A stretch of DNA of 64,000 bases, from assembly GCA_018261955.1 (NCBI GenBank), contig JAGTRK010000005.1, positions 1 to 64,000 on the forward strand, read 5' to 3'. The notes beneath the pieces are model-generated. The model was not told the DNA's origin, did not search any database, and saw nothing but the letters and a program-made list of their open reading frames with translations. The DNA is from Burkholderiaceae bacterium. GTDB taxonomy: Bacteria > Pseudomonadota > Gammaproteobacteria > Burkholderiales > Burkholderiaceae. This document shows, one piece after another, positions 37,272 to 47,378 of this stretch. The translations under genes were made by a program, and so were the position numbers. Each line of letters opens with the position of its first letter. Position 1 is the stretch's first letter.

Positions 37272-39350
37272 ATGACTTTTAATAAAAATCTCCATCACAA
37301 ACTTTCTGACCTCGAACCCAAAACAGCATGGATTGATCAGCCTCTGCCTGATGTGGCACAAAATGAGCGTGATTTAGACAATCATAGTTTAGCCAAATTC
37401 AAAGATATTCTGCGCTTTGCCAGTCAATATTGGGGCGGTATGGGTGCGTTGGTGGTCGTGGCGATACTCATTGTTGCGCTGATTTTCATCGTGACCAATG
37501 ACACCTTGTATGAGTGGGTGCGCAATTATGTGATTGCGAGCAATGATGCTTTTCATAACAATCACTGGACACGTTTTTTCAAACGGGTTGGCGCGGTGCT
37601 GGCGTTGTTTGGGGTGGTGTTTGTATTGTATCAAGGCTTGCTGCGTTTCACTCAACTGGGTGCAGAGCGCATCCATGCTTGGGGCTTGGCGTTTTTGGTT
37701 TTGGCTTTGGCAACCATCAATGTGAAAATCGGCGTGGAACTCATCAACTGGTCGGGCGATTTTTGGGAGGATGTGAAAAATAAAGATGTGCCAAAGTTCA
37801 TTCCCGGCTTAATTTTGTTTTCACAATTGGCGTTTACGTCGATTATCGCGGGTACATATCGCAACTTCTTTAGTCAATTGCTACAAATTCGCTGGCGCAC
37901 ATGGTTGACTGAAAACTATGCCACGCGCTATTTTTCCGACAATCGCTTCTATCATTTGGAGCAAATTCATGGACAGGACAACCCTGACCAACGAATTGCC
38001 GAGGATTTAAATCGTTTCACTGAAATGGCGGTGGCGTTGTTCTTTGGCTTTTATCTGGCGGCGTTGTCGGTGTATGAATATTCCAAAGCCATGCTCAAAT
38101 TGTCGGGTGATTTGGATACCACTGTATTTGGATACGTGATACACATCCCGTTTTATATGTTCTGGACGGTGGTGCTGTACACGATTCTCGGTTCGTTGGC
38201 GATACACCTCATCGGTCGACGTTTGGTGAAAATTAATGTGCTGCGTGAGCGCTACAACGCTGATTTTCGTTACCACCTGATTCGTGCGCGCGAGTACGCT
38301 GAGGGCATCAGTTTTCTGCAAGGTGAGGCACACCACTTGCGCGGTGCGCGGCACTTTTTCACTGTGATTCGTGCGAACTGGTATCACTACATGTGGCGGA
38401 TTAAATACTTGAGTTTCGCGCAAAGCATCTATGGTCAAGCAGGGATTATATTCCCAGTCATCGTTGCTGTACCGCGCTATTTCTCGGGCGCGATTAACTT
38501 TGGCGGGGTGATGCAGGTCTTGCGTGCGTTTGGTGAATTGCGCGACGCACTGTCGTGGTTTATTGACAACTACAGTACGTGGGCAGAGTTACGCGGCTCA
38601 TCAACGCGGATATTTAATTTAGACAATGATTTGAACCGCGTCGATGGCGTTCAAGCGAAATCCCAATTACACGTGGTTGAGAACAACGTCGGTGGCGTTG
38701 CGCTGACCCACGCCATGCTCGCGCGGCCACAAAAAAATGCGCAAGGGCAATTGCTCGGCATCCCGCAGGTGGTGGGTTTGGATTGGCAAATTTCGCTGGG
38801 CGAGCGTTGGTTAATTACGGGGGCATCGGGTTCGGGCAAGAGCACGATTTTGCGCGCGATTGCTGACCTTTGGCCGTTTGGTGAAGGGCATATCGATGTG
38901 CCGACCAAAGGCAAAATGCTGTTTTTACCGCAACGCCCGTACATGCCCGTGGGCACTTTGCGTGAAGCCCTGTCTTACCCAGATGTGCCGACACGATTCA
39001 ATACCGCCGCGTATGAAACCGCGCTCGACATGAGCCGCTTGAGCCATTTGAAAACACGCTTGGATGAAGTCAACAACTGGGCATGGTTGCTCTCAGGCGG
39101 CGAGCAACAGCGTTTGTCGTTCGCTCGATTGTTTTTGCAACGACCTGCGTATGTGTTTTTGGACGAAGCGACCAGTGCGTTGGATGAAGAAAACGAATTG
39201 GCGTTGTACCGCACAATGTTGGTATCTTTGCCCGACATCACTTTGATCAGCGTGTCGCACCATCCGCAATTGCGCACATTCCATCAACATAATTTGCACC
39301 TTGAGCCCAATGGCACAGGAAGCTTTAGAGCCGTTAAAAGTATTATTTAA
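37272..39350 (+). CDS. SbmA/BacA-like ABC transporter (fused membrane and ATPase domains)
   Basis: The 692-residue protein has an SbmA/BacA-type membrane domain (about 50-400, with LRIRWRT-like [20 protein letters not shown] and [14 protein letters not shown]) and a C-terminal ATPase: Walker [13 protein letters not shown] (about 515), signature [13 protein letters not shown] (about 608), Walker [15 protein letters not shown] (about 629). This full-length half-transporter architecture is the YddA/Rv1819c/peroxisomal ABCD type, thought to work as a homodimer. Members take up peptides, B12 or acyl-CoA-like compounds; the cargo here cannot be told, though B12 is a candidate given the btu genes elsewhere. 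Confidence 0.88.
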   Translation: MTFNKNLHHKLSDLEPKTAWIDQPLPDVAQNERDLDNHSLAKFKDILRFASQYWGGMGALVVVAILIVALIFIVTNDTLYEWVRNYVIASNDAFHNNHWTRFFKRVGAVLALFGVVFVLYQGLLRFTQLGAERIHAWGLAFLVLALATINVKIGVELINWSGDFWEDVKNKDVPKFIPGLILFSQLAFTSIIAGTYRNFFSQLLQIRWRTWLTENYATRYFSDNRFYHLEQIHGQDNPDQRIAEDLNRFTEMAVALFFGFYLAALSVYEYSKAMLKLSGDLDTTVFGYVIHIPFYMFWTVVLYTILGSLAIHLIGRRLVKINVLRERYNADFRYHLIRAREYAEGISFLQGEAHHLRGARHFFTVIRANWYHYMWRIKYLSFAQSIYGQAGIIFPVIVAVPRYFSGAINFGGVMQVLRAFGELRDALSWFIDNYSTWAELRGSSTRIFNLDNDLNRVDGVQAKSQLHVVENNVGGVALTHAMLARPQKNAQGQLLGIPQVVGLDWQISLGERWLITGASGSGKSTILRAIADLWPFGEGHIDVPTKGKMLFLPQRPYMPVGTLREALSYPDVPTRFNTAAYETALDMSRLSHLKTRLDEVNNWAWLLSGGEQQRLSFARLFLQRPAYVFLDEATSALDEENELALYRTMLVSLPDITLISVSHHPQLRTFHQHNLHLEPNGTGSFRAVKSII

Positions 39351-39361
39351 GTCGAGATGAT

Positions 39362-40837
39362 ATGAACTACACCGACCTGCGCGATTTTATGGCGCAACTC
39401 GAACACATGGGTGAACTCAAGCGCATCAAACACGCGATTTCGCCTGTATTGGAGATGACTGAAATTGGCGATCGCACTTTGCGTGCTGGCGGGCCTGCTT
39501 TGCTGTATGAAAACGCGGTGCATCAAGGTAAAAAATTCGATATGCCTGTGCTGGCGAATTTATTCGGCACAACTCGCCGTGTGGCACTCGGGATGGGTGC
39601 GGAGGATATTTCAGAGTTGCGCGCGATTGGTCAACTATTGGCCAACCTCAAAGAACCGCAGCCACCTGCAGGATTGAAAGAAATCGGTAAACTCGGTGAA
39701 ATGGCCAAAGCCGTGTGGGACATGCGCCCAAAAATGGAGAAACACGCTGCGGTGCATGAAGTCATCCTTGAGGGCGACGCGGTTGATTTAAACCAACTGC
39801 CGATTCAACACTGCTGGCCAGGTGACGTTGCGCCTTTGATTACGTGGGGCTTGGTGGTGACCAAAGGGCCGAACAAATCACGACAAAATCTCGGTATTTA
39901 TCGTCAACAGGTTTTGGGACGCAATAAACTCATCATGCGTTGGCTCGCGCATCGTGGCGGCGCGCTGGACTTTCGCGACCATTGTGCGGCGCATCCGAAC
40001 ACACCTTTTCCGATTAGTGTGGTGTTGGGTTGCGACCCCGCGACGATTTTGGGCGCGGTCACGCCAGTGCCTGATACCCTGAGTGAATATCAGTTTGCGG
40101 GTTTGTTGCGTCACGGACGCACTGTGTTGACCCAATGCATCGGCAACGATTTGACCGTGCCTGCAAATGCCGAGATTGTATTGGAGGGCGTGTTGCATCC
40201 AAATGAGACCGCGCTTGAAGGCCCGTATGGCGACCACACAGGTTACTACAACGAGCAGGAAACTTTCCCTGTGTTCACAGTTGAGCGCATCACCATGCGC
40301 AAAAACCCGATTTACCACAGCACCTACACGGGCAAACCACCCGATGAGCCTGCGATTTTGGGTGTGGCTTTGAACGAAGTGTTTGTGCCCTTGCTGCAAA
40401 AACAATTCCCCGAAATTGTCGATTTTTACCTGCCGCCTGAAGGTTGCTCGTACCGCATGGCGATTGTCTCGATTAAAAAGCAATATGCAGGTCATGCCAA
40501 ACGCGTGATGTTTGGCGTGTGGTCATTTTTGCGCCAGTTTATGTACACCAAATACATCATCGTGGTCGATGACGACATCAACACCCGCGATTGGAATGAA
40601 GTCATCTGGGCGATTACCACACGCATGGATCCAACGCGCGACACCACGCTGGTGGACAATACGCCAATTGATTACCTTGATTTTGCTTCGCCTGTATCGG
40701 GTTTGGGCTCAAAAATGGGCTTGGATGCGACCAATAAATGGCCGGGTGAAACCCACCGTGAATGGGGCACACCGATTGTGATGGACTCTGCAGTCAAGAG
40801 TAAAGTCGATGCGATGTGGCAGGATTTGGGCTTGTAA
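39362..40837 (+). CDS. ubiD: 4-hydroxy-3-polyprenylbenzoate decarboxylase UbiD
   Basis: UbiD removes the carboxyl group of polyprenyl-hydroxybenzoate in ubiquinone synthesis, using prenylated FMN made by UbiX. The 491-residue protein matches the family throughout: [68 protein letters not shown] (with the catalytic Glu residues), [15 protein letters not shown], and a C-terminal helix. It follows the ABC gene by 11 bases. Ubiquinone is also the substrate for rhodoquinone formation by RquA encoded at the right end. Confidence 0.95.
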   Translation: MNYTDLRDFMAQLEHMGELKRIKHAISPVLEMTEIGDRTLRAGGPALLYENAVHQGKKFDMPVLANLFGTTRRVALGMGAEDISELRAIGQLLANLKEPQPPAGLKEIGKLGEMAKAVWDMRPKMEKHAAVHEVILEGDAVDLNQLPIQHCWPGDVAPLITWGLVVTKGPNKSRQNLGIYRQQVLGRNKLIMRWLAHRGGALDFRDHCAAHPNTPFPISVVLGCDPATILGAVTPVPDTLSEYQFAGLLRHGRTVLTQCIGNDLTVPANAEIVLEGVLHPNETALEGPYGDHTGYYNEQETFPVFTVERITMRKNPIYHSTYTGKPPDEPAILGVALNEVFVPLLQKQFPEIVDFYLPPEGCSYRMAIVSIKKQYAGHAKRVMFGVWSFLRQFMYTKYIIVVDDDINTRDWNEVIWAITTRMDPTRDTTLVDNTPIDYLDFASPVSGLGSKMGLDATNKWPGETHREWGTPIVMDSAVKSKVDAMWQDLGL

Positions 40838-40902
40838 TTCAGTAATTAAAAATCAGTGTGGCTCACATGGGTTCACACCTCAGAAAAAGCCATTATCCAA
40901 TC

Positions 40903-41916
40903 ATGCCCCATCAATTGCCTTATCCAAACGCTCAAAAACAATTTCGCCGCGGCGTATCGGCAGGCTTGCTCGCGGGTGCGATGTGGGGTTTGGTGTTTCT
41001 CTACCCACGGGTCACGCCAGAGTTTTCTCCGATGTCGCAAATGGTGTTGCGTTACATTTGCTATGGTCTATTTGCCGCAGTTTTGTCGATGCGCGCTTTG
41101 CGTTTGGTTTGGTCGCGGCTGAGGTGGGACGACTGGCGCATGTTGGTGAAGATCTCATTGCAAGCAAATATTTTTTACTATGTGTGCTTGGCAACGGGGG
41201 TCAAATATGGCGGCATCGCGCCGACCACTTTGATTATCGGTATGTTGCCTGTGACCATCGCTTTGGTCGGGGCGCAGCATGACCACGCATCGCTGGGCTG
41301 GCGCAAACTGCTCGCGCCAATGGCTTTGATGGTTTTGGGCATTGTGACGATTAGTTATGATTTGTTTGCGCACGCGAATGAAAACCTAAGCAGTACGCCG
41401 TCGCAACGGGCGTTTGCTCTGTTGGCGGCTTTTGGCGCGCTGGTTTTATGGACGCTGGCGGCGGTCAACAATGCGCGTTACTTGCGCAGTCACAATGCGA
41501 TTGAGCCGAAAACGTGGTCGGATTTGTGCGGTGTGACCACGGCGGTTTTGACGGTCTTGATGCTTGGTGTAGGGCTGGTCATTGCGCAGTTCGCACCGAG
41601 CAGTATTTTTGCCATAAATACCGATGCGCAGTTGCCGTGGTTGAAATTTCTATTGATTGGTGGGGTGGTGATTGCTTTTCTCGCTTCGTGGCTCGGTAAT
41701 ATTTTGTGGAATATTGCCAGTCACTTGCTCCCGATTAGTTTGTCAGGGCAAATGCTCATGTCAGAGACCCTGTTCTCACTGATTTACGGATTTATGTACG
41801 ATGGGCGGATGCCGAGGGCTTTGGAATGGTTGGCGATGGGCTTGGCATTATCAGGGGTAATTTGGGCGGTGCGCTTGCATTCAGTGGTACGCGCGGATGA
41901 AGTGCCGACGCATTGA
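40903..41916 (+). CDS. DMT/EamA-family membrane transporter
   Basis: The protein (337 residues from this start) has about ten hydrophobic segments in two repeated halves, a pattern of drug/metabolite exporters (LLAGAMWGLVFLYPRV near the start, LSGQMLMSETLFSLIYGFMYDGR near the end). Cargo is unknown; amino acids or related metabolites are typical. GTG or ATG codons 45 and 36 bases upstream could be used instead, and no strong ribosome site decides between them. Confidence 0.75.
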   Translation: MPHQLPYPNAQKQFRRGVSAGLLAGAMWGLVFLYPRVTPEFSPMSQMVLRYICYGLFAAVLSMRALRLVWSRLRWDDWRMLVKISLQANIFYYVCLATGVKYGGIAPTTLIIGMLPVTIALVGAQHDHASLGWRKLLAPMALMVLGIVTISYDLFAHANENLSSTPSQRAFALLAAFGALVLWTLAAVNNARYLRSHNAIEPKTWSDLCGVTTAVLTVLMLGVGLVIAQFAPSSIFAINTDAQLPWLKFLLIGGVVIAFLASWLGNILWNIASHLLPISLSGQMLMSETLFSLIYGFMYDGRMPRALEWLAMGLALSGVIWAVRLHSVVRADEVPTH

Positions 41917-41927
41917 GCCCTTATCGT

Positions 41928-42004
41928 TGAGTTGCGCTAAGTAGTCGATACACTATTCAAGAATGGGTTCCTTCGCGATGAAACCGCTTGCAATGACACA
42001 CAAA
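41928..42004. repeat. Degenerate dispersed repeat copy, between two transporter genes
   Basis: The right end GGTTCCTTCGCGATGAAACCG followed by CTTGCAATGACA carries the family words TTCGCGN2GAAACCG and GCAATGAC; the left end is degenerate. It fills the gap between the EamA-like and LysE-like genes. Confidence 0.4.
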
Positions 42005-42030
42005 GATTAACAACAAGCACAGGAAACAAT

Positions 42031-42657
42031 ATGAACCTCACCACATGGTGGCTGTTTGTCACCGCTACTTTCTTGGTCTCTGCTGCACCAGGGCCGAACA
42101 TGCTGCTCATCCTCAATCAAAGTGTGCGTTATGGTTTTCGCCGCTCAATTGCAGGGATGCTCGGCTGTCTGAGTGCCTTGCTCATCATGCTCTCAATTTC
42201 GGCGGCAGGCGTGGGTTTGGTGCTGATGAAGTCCCCTGTGTTGTTTGACATACTGCGCTATTCGGGCGCGGCGTATTTGGTGTATCTGGGGTATAAAGTT
42301 TGGACGGCACCTGTGCACGAAGTTGGGGTGAGTGCGGATGAGACACGTGTCGAATCAAACTGGGCGTTGTATCGCACTGCGTTTTTGACCGCGGCGAGTA
42401 ACCCGAAAGCACTGTTGTTTGCCGTGGCCTTTTTACCGCAATTCATCCATGCCAGCGCACCGCAACTACCGCAAATCATCATACTACTGGCGACATTTAG
42501 CGTGGTCGAAATGCTGTGGTATTGTATTTATGCAATTGGTGGACTGAGTTTAGCAAGTTACCTGCGTCAAACGCGCGTGCTCAAATGGTTTAACCGAGTG
42601 ACAGGCGGTGCGTTTATTGCTTTCGCTGCGGTGATGGCTTTGGTGAAAAAGGCGTGA
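42031..42657 (+). CDS. LysE/RhtB-family amino-acid exporter
   Basis: The 208-residue protein has six hydrophobic segments and the family signature FLVSAAPGPNMLLILNQSVR (about residues 15-34), where AAPGPN is diagnostic, followed by GAAYLVYLGYKVW and TAFLTAASNPKALLFAVAF. Such proteins export amino acids or homoserine lactones from the cell. An AGGA ribosome site precedes the ATG. The substrate cannot be inferred. Confidence 0.88.
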   Translation: MNLTTWWLFVTATFLVSAAPGPNMLLILNQSVRYGFRRSIAGMLGCLSALLIMLSISAAGVGLVLMKSPVLFDILRYSGAAYLVYLGYKVWTAPVHEVGVSADETRVESNWALYRTAFLTAASNPKALLFAVAFLPQFIHASAPQLPQIIILLATFSVVEMLWYCIYAIGGLSLASYLRQTRVLKWFNRVTGGAFIAFAAVMALVKKA

Positions 42658-42688
42658 TTTTCTCAAATAGTCCAGTTTCGCCTGATAT

Positions 42689-43435
42689 TTATAATTCCCG
42701 ATAATGTGGAAAAACCACGGGAATCAGATGTTTGGGCATGGAGTAACGCGAAAAACAGCGCGAACTGGACGAGCCATGCACCAAATGCAAACACAGACCT
42801 GTGGTGTCGGGCATGGTGATGACTGAGCCGTCTGCATGGATGATGGCTTTGACAAAATATTCATCTTCACAAAAACTCACCGCTTCAAACGGATGCCGCA
42901 GTGCAATCTCGCGTCGATAGACGTAGGAAAAACCATAGAACACAATAAAATCCGCGCCAATTTGCATTTTGTCATGAAAGGTGATGTGCTCAATTTCTTC
43001 TTGGTTGAGCACGTAATGGTGTCCCGTTTTGGCGGTCAAATCCATGTAACCAAAAAAATCTTGCTTGGGCGCGCGCAGGTAAAAAGCCGACAGTTTGATT
43101 AAATCGGCTTGATTGGTCACCAAGTGTCCAACCAATGTACTGAGGTAATGCGGCGCGTAATGGTCATCGTCATCGAAGTGGGCAATGTGTTCGTATTGTG
43201 CTTGCTCGACGAGTTGGTTGCGCTTCTCGCCAATGGTCAGTGACGTTGGACTGTGGATATAGGTCACGCGTGCATCATCGCGTGCGGTGTTTTGCATCCA
43301 TGTATCTGCTTGTGGGCTGTCATCCAACACCAACCATTCCCAATTAACATCGCGTTGATTGCACACACATTGGTACAACAACGGCAGATACGCGCTGCGG
43401 TTTGCGGTGGGTGTGATGATGGAGACGTTTAACAT
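42689..43435 (-). CDS. Family 2-type glycosyltransferase
   Basis: The 248 residues form a GT-A fold: MLNVSIITPTANRSAYLPLL, WEWLVLDDSPQ, GEKRNQLVEQA and the metal-binding run HFDDDDHYAPHYL (about residue 93). The C-terminal part (DKMQIGADFIVFYGFSYVYR, FCEDEYFVKAI) carries the catalytic ED region. It should add a sugar to an envelope glycan. It is isolated from other polysaccharide genes, and follows the ABC permease gene on the same strand by 22 bases, an odd partnership. Confidence 0.85.
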   Translation of the reverse strand: MLNVSIITPTANRSAYLPLLYQCVCNQRDVNWEWLVLDDSPQADTWMQNTARDDARVTYIHSPTSLTIGEKRNQLVEQAQYEHIAHFDDDDHYAPHYLSTLVGHLVTNQADLIKLSAFYLRAPKQDFFGYMDLTAKTGHHYVLNQEEIEHITFHDKMQIGADFIVFYGFSYVYRREIALRHPFEAVSFCEDEYFVKAIIHADGSVITMPDTTGLCLHLVHGSSSSRCFSRYSMPKHLIPVVFPHYREL

Positions 43436-43457
43436 AGAATGGTTCTAAATTTCGGTG

Positions 43458-44561
43458 CTATTTACGCCACACCACGCGGTAATTGACCAAGACATCCGCG
43501 CTCAATAAAAACATCAACAACAAACCTTGAAATAATAAACTCACCGATTGCGGCAGGCTCATGGAGATTTGCAGGGCTTCACCGCCGAGGGTGAGCAGTG
43601 CCATGAGCAACGCGCCGATGAGCACGCCGACGGGGTGCAGTCGCCCAAGGAATGCGACGATGATTGCGGTGAATCCGTATCCAGGTCGCCATGATTCTTG
43701 CAGTTGTCCCACAGGTCCTGCGACTTCGAGCGCGCCTGCAAGACCCGCTAAGCCCCCACTGATTAACAGTGCCAACCAGATTAAACGATTGGTTTTAAAC
43801 CCAGCGTAGTTCGCCGCTTTGGGTGCGAGTCCTGCTACGGTCATTTGGAAACCCACGAACGAGCGTTTGGCAAACACCCACATCAGTGGCACAACGATGA
43901 GGAGTAACAAAATCCCAACATGCAATCGCGTGCTGGACAGAGCGGGAATGATGTTGCCGAGCAAGGGTAGGGTAGCGTTCGCAGGGAACATTTGTGATTG
44001 CGGGAAGCCCGCACCCATTGGGTCTTGCAGTGGTGCGGTGTTGTCCACTGTGCCCACCAGCAAATATTGCAAAATGCTTTGTGCGACATACACCAGCATC
44101 AACGTGGTGAGGATTTCATTGGCGTTAAATTTCGTGCGCATCCACGCAGCCAAGCCCGCCCAAACCATGCCGCCGAGTATGCCCGCAAATATCATGACGA
44201 TGACCAATGCGCCTGAGGTGATGGCGTTTTGCGCATAGACCATGGTCGCGGTGGCGAAGATGCCGCCCATGACCAGTTGCCCCTCTGCACCGATGTTCCA
44301 CACCTGCGCGCGGTAAGCGACCGCTAAACCCAAACCAATCAGACACAACGGCAAGGCTTTGAGCAGCCATTCCGATACGCCGTACAACGAGGACAGTGGA
44401 TCAATAAAGTAGGCTTTAAATGCGGTTTGTGGGTCCACGCCAAGGGTCATAAATATTGTCAGTCCCGCCAACAAGGTGAGGATAACCACGATGAATGGCA
44501 CGATGATTTGCATCTTGAACGATGGTTCGGTGCGCGGGATAAGTTTAAACGGGATGAGCAT
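43458..44561 (-). CDS. ABC permease, nucleoside/BMP-type importer (first permease)
   Basis: This 367-residue BPD_transp_2 permease has about nine hydrophobic segments and the family landmarks LIGLGLAVAYRAQVWNIGAE, GQLVMGG and LAGALEVAGPVGQLQESW. In characterised systems (BmpA/NupPQ/RnsBACD type) it pairs with a second permease and a lipoprotein binder to import nucleosides. Neither partner is in the window, and a repeat-filled 167-base gap separates it from its ATPase gene. Confidence 0.85.
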   Translation of the reverse strand: MLIPFKLIPRTEPSFKMQIIVPFIVVILTLLAGLTIFMTLGVDPQTAFKAYFIDPLSSLYGVSEWLLKALPLCLIGLGLAVAYRAQVWNIGAEGQLVMGGIFATATMVYAQNAITSGALVIVMIFAGILGGMVWAGLAAWMRTKFNANEILTTLMLVYVAQSILQYLLVGTVDNTAPLQDPMGAGFPQSQMFPANATLPLLGNIIPALSSTRLHVGILLLLIVVPLMWVFAKRSFVGFQMTVAGLAPKAANYAGFKTNRLIWLALLISGGLAGLAGALEVAGPVGQLQESWRPGYGFTAIIVAFLGRLHPVGVLIGALLMALLTLGGEALQISMSLPQSVSLLFQGLLLMFLLSADVLVNYRVVWRK

Positions 44562-44615
44562 GGTGGTTGGATTGTTTAGTGTTGTGTTGTTTGGTCTTTG
44601 TTTTACTTACTAATT

Positions 44616-44648
44616 CGTCATTCCCGCTAACCCCATGCGGGAATGACG
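44616..44648. repeat. Perfect palindrome, GTCATTCCCGC type
   Basis: CGTCATTCCCGC and GCGGGAATGACG form a perfect 12-base stem with a 9-base loop. It lies in the gap between the ABC permease and ATPase genes. The terminal GTCATT links it to the other repeats in the window. Confidence 0.7.
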
Positions 44649-44689
44649 GCAACGAGGTGTTAATTTATTTGCCATAATTACCTCTGTTT

Positions 44690-44724
44690 GGATTGCTTCG
44701 CGGTCAAACCGTTCGCAATGACGG
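44690..44724. repeat. Dispersed repeat, inverted copy of the one after hisS
   Basis: Read on the minus strand this is GTCATTGCGAACGGTTTGAC followed by CGCGAAGCAATCCA. The copy at 10418 reads GTCATTGCGAGCGGTTTGAC followed by CGCGAGGCAATCCA. Two differences in 34 bases show the two are the same element. Confidence 0.75.
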
Positions 44725-44728
44725 CATT

Positions 44729-46276
44729 CTACGCATCAGCACTTGTCTTCGCCTCAAACAAGCCCGACATCCAAACCCCAATTTGCTCGGGCGTGGTATC
44801 CTCAATCGGGCAAATTGGCGACATGCGCCCGTGCGCAATCACCGCAATTTGGTCGGCAATTTCAAAAATTTCTTCGAGTTCCTCGGACAGCAAGACAATC
44901 GCCACGCCTTCTGCAGCCAAATCGAGCAAGCGTTGGCGCAAAAATGCCGATGCGCCCACGTCCACGCCCCAAGTCGGTTGGGCGACAATCATGAGTTTGG
45001 GCGCGAGCAGGATTTCTCGACCCATGATGAATTTTTGCAAGTTACCACCCGATAAACTGCTGGCTGCGCTGTGCGTGCCTTCGGCTTTGACTTGAAACTC
45101 ATCAATGCAGCGGCGGGCAAAGGCGCGCATGTTTTTGCGTTGCATCAGACCGTGGCGCAACATCGAAAATTTGGGCGATTGATAGGCGGTGAGCAGGGCA
45201 TTTTCGGACAAACTCATTGCGGGCACTGCACCTTTGCCGAGCCGCTCCTCAGGTACAAAACACAAGCCGAGTCCCAAATTGCGCCGTTGCGCCGCGTCCA
45301 AATGCCCTGCATTTTGCCCCATGATTTGCACCATATCCGCGCTGCTGGCACGTTTTTCGCCTGACAAAGCGGATAGAAATTCTGCTTGGCCATTGCCCGA
45401 CACGCCTGCGATGCCGACGATTTCTCCTGCACGCACGGTCAGGTTGACATCGGTCAAATCCACACCAAATGGATCGTCCGTGCTCATAGACAGTTGGTTG
45501 ATGTGCAGACGCACTTCGCCCACTGTTTGGTGCGCGTGTTTGTACTCGGGTAGTGCGCGTCCTATCATCAATTGTGCCAGTGTCTCAACCGTTTCGGATT
45601 TGGGCTGGCAATGACCTGAAACTTTGCCTTGGCGAAGTACGGTCGCACTGTCGCACAAAGATTGAATTTCATCGAGCTTGTGCGAGATGTATAAAATGCT
45701 ACAGCCTTCGGCGGCGAGTTGTCGCAGGGTTTCAAACAGCTTTTCGACCGCTTGTGGTGTGAGCACCGAGGTCGGCTCGTCCATAATCAAAAGTTTGGGG
45801 TTTTGCAGCAGGCAACGCACGATTTCCACGCGCTGACGCTCACCGACCGATAAATCGTGTACGAGGCGTTGCGGTGCAATCGGCAAACCGTAGCGTTCCG
45901 ACACTTCAATAATTCGTGCTGACAGCGCGCTTATGGGGATTTTTTCATCCATCGCCAGTGCAATGTTTTCCACCACCGTGAGGGTTTCAAACAATGAAAA
46001 ATGTTGAAACACCATGCCGATGCCAAGCGCGCGGGCTTGCGCAGGCGATTTAATCTGTACGGGCTCGCCGTTCCAAAAAATTTGCCCTGCATCGGGCGTG
46101 GTCACGCCGTAAATCATTTTCATCAGCGTGGATTTGCCCGCGCCGTTTTCACCGAGTACTGCGTGTATTTCCCCCGCGGCAACGCTTAAACCCACGTCTT
46201 GATTGGCGTACATGGAGCCATAGGCTTTGCTCATACCTTGCAGGGCGATGCGGGCGGGGGTGCTGTGCGTATTCAT
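44729..46276 (-). CDS. Double-ATPase subunit of a nucleoside/sugar ABC importer
   Basis: The 515-residue protein contains two ABC cassettes. The first is intact: Walker A GENGAGKST (about 42), signature LSVGERQRVEI, Walker B LLIMDEPTSVL, and switch His in ISHKLDE. The second has GVSGNGQAE in place of Walker A, LSGGNLQKF as signature, and LMIVAQPTWGVD where Walker B is degenerate, the usual state of this family (RbsA/NupO type). It powers the adjacent permease. Confidence 0.9.
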   Translation of the reverse strand: MNTHSTPARIALQGMSKAYGSMYANQDVGLSVAAGEIHAVLGENGAGKSTLMKMIYGVTTPDAGQIFWNGEPVQIKSPAQARALGIGMVFQHFSLFETLTVVENIALAMDEKIPISALSARIIEVSERYGLPIAPQRLVHDLSVGERQRVEIVRCLLQNPKLLIMDEPTSVLTPQAVEKLFETLRQLAAEGCSILYISHKLDEIQSLCDSATVLRQGKVSGHCQPKSETVETLAQLMIGRALPEYKHAHQTVGEVRLHINQLSMSTDDPFGVDLTDVNLTVRAGEIVGIAGVSGNGQAEFLSALSGEKRASSADMVQIMGQNAGHLDAAQRRNLGLGLCFVPEERLGKGAVPAMSLSENALLTAYQSPKFSMLRHGLMQRKNMRAFARRCIDEFQVKAEGTHSAASSLSGGNLQKFIMGREILLAPKLMIVAQPTWGVDVGASAFLRQRLLDLAAEGVAIVLLSEELEEIFEIADQIAVIAHGRMSPICPIEDTTPEQIGVWMSGLFEAKTSADA

Positions 46277-46277
46277 T

Positions 46278-47213
46278 TTAATGTGCGGATGAGGATTTTT
46301 TGGGAATGAGTTTGCTGATGACGGTGACGCAGACCAAAACCAATGCGCCGACCACCAAGCCTGAAAGCCCGTCCATCACCGTTGATGAGATGTCCGATAG
46401 CCATGTGGGCAGGCTGTGGGCGACAATTTCGTATAAATGGTGCAAGCCGAATGCGGTAGGCAAATTATGCGCGACAATCGCACCACCGACCAAAAACATC
46501 GCCAATGTACCGACAAACGCCAATACTTTCATCAATACAGGCATGAGCCAGAGGAAAAAGCGACCGAGTTGTTGCGCTGCGGTGCTCTTTTTTTGCGCCA
46601 ACCACAGACCAATGTCGTCCAATTTGACAATCCCAGCCACAAAACCATACACGCCTACGGTCATAATCAACGAAATACCGACCAGCACCGCCAATTGTTC
46701 CATCAGGGGCTTGCTGGCGACCGTGCCCAAAGTAATCACAATAATCTCAGCCGAGAGGACAAAATCCGTGCGCACCGCGCCTTTGATTTTGTCTTTTTCA
46801 AACTGCACCATATCGACCGTTTCGTCCTCAATGGCATCCAATAATTCGGCGTGGTGCTGTGCGTCCTCTTCGGGCTTGTGTAGCCATTTATGGGCAATTT
46901 TCTCAAACCCCTCAAAGCACAAATACGCGCCGCCTATCATCAACAACACCGTCACCAACCACGGTTGCCATGCCGCCAGTAACAAAGCCAAAGGCACTAA
47001 AATTGCTTTGTTGATGAGTGAACCCTTTGCCACAGCCCAAACCACGGGCAGTTCGCGGTCGGCGTTAATTCCTGTGACTTGTTGCGCATTCAGAGCCAAA
47101 TCGTCACCGAGCACGCCTGCGGTTTTTTTGGCAGCGACCTTGGTCATCACGCTGACATCGTCTAAAAGGGTCGCGATGTCGTCAATAAGGGTGAGTAAAC
47201 TTGCGCCTGCCAT
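46278..47213 (-). CDS. DUF808/YedI-family inner-membrane protein
   Basis: The 311-residue protein matches the DUF808 (YedI) family from the first residues (MAGASLLTLIDDIATLLDDV, SVMTKVAAKKTAGVLGDDLA) through GAYLCFEGFEKIAHKW and IKGAVRTDFVLSAEIIVITL. It has about six membrane segments. No function is established for the family. It lies 1 base before the ABC ATPase start on the same strand, which may be chance packing. Confidence 0.85.
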   Translation of the reverse strand: MAGASLLTLIDDIATLLDDVSVMTKVAAKKTAGVLGDDLALNAQQVTGINADRELPVVWAVAKGSLINKAILVPLALLLAAWQPWLVTVLLMIGGAYLCFEGFEKIAHKWLHKPEEDAQHHAELLDAIEDETVDMVQFEKDKIKGAVRTDFVLSAEIIVITLGTVASKPLMEQLAVLVGISLIMTVGVYGFVAGIVKLDDIGLWLAQKKSTAAQQLGRFFLWLMPVLMKVLAFVGTLAMFLVGGAIVAHNLPTAFGLHHLYEIVAHSLPTWLSDISSTVMDGLSGLVVGALVLVCVTVISKLIPKKSSSAH

Positions 47214-47315
47214 GGGTCATTCCTAAATAAATGGGTGTGGTTTATGGGGTGTGGTTCAAAATCAGCATTGTAACAAAATCACATGTTGGTCAACCGATAA
47301 ATCACTCGAGTATTA

Positions 47316-47339
47316 TTGACACACGATGTGTCGTATAAT
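47316..47339 (+). promoter_or_regulatory. TTGACA and TATAAT with a 12-base spacer before the EF-hand gene
   Basis: Both hexamers are perfect consensus but only 12 bases apart, too close for ordinary sigma-70 binding. TATAAT alone, 40 bases before the start codon, may still be the -10 element with TATTAT as a weak -35 at 17 bases. Confidence 0.35.
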
Positions 47340-47378
47340 GACATTCATCAATGGTCTCAAAAAAAAATGGAGAACGCA

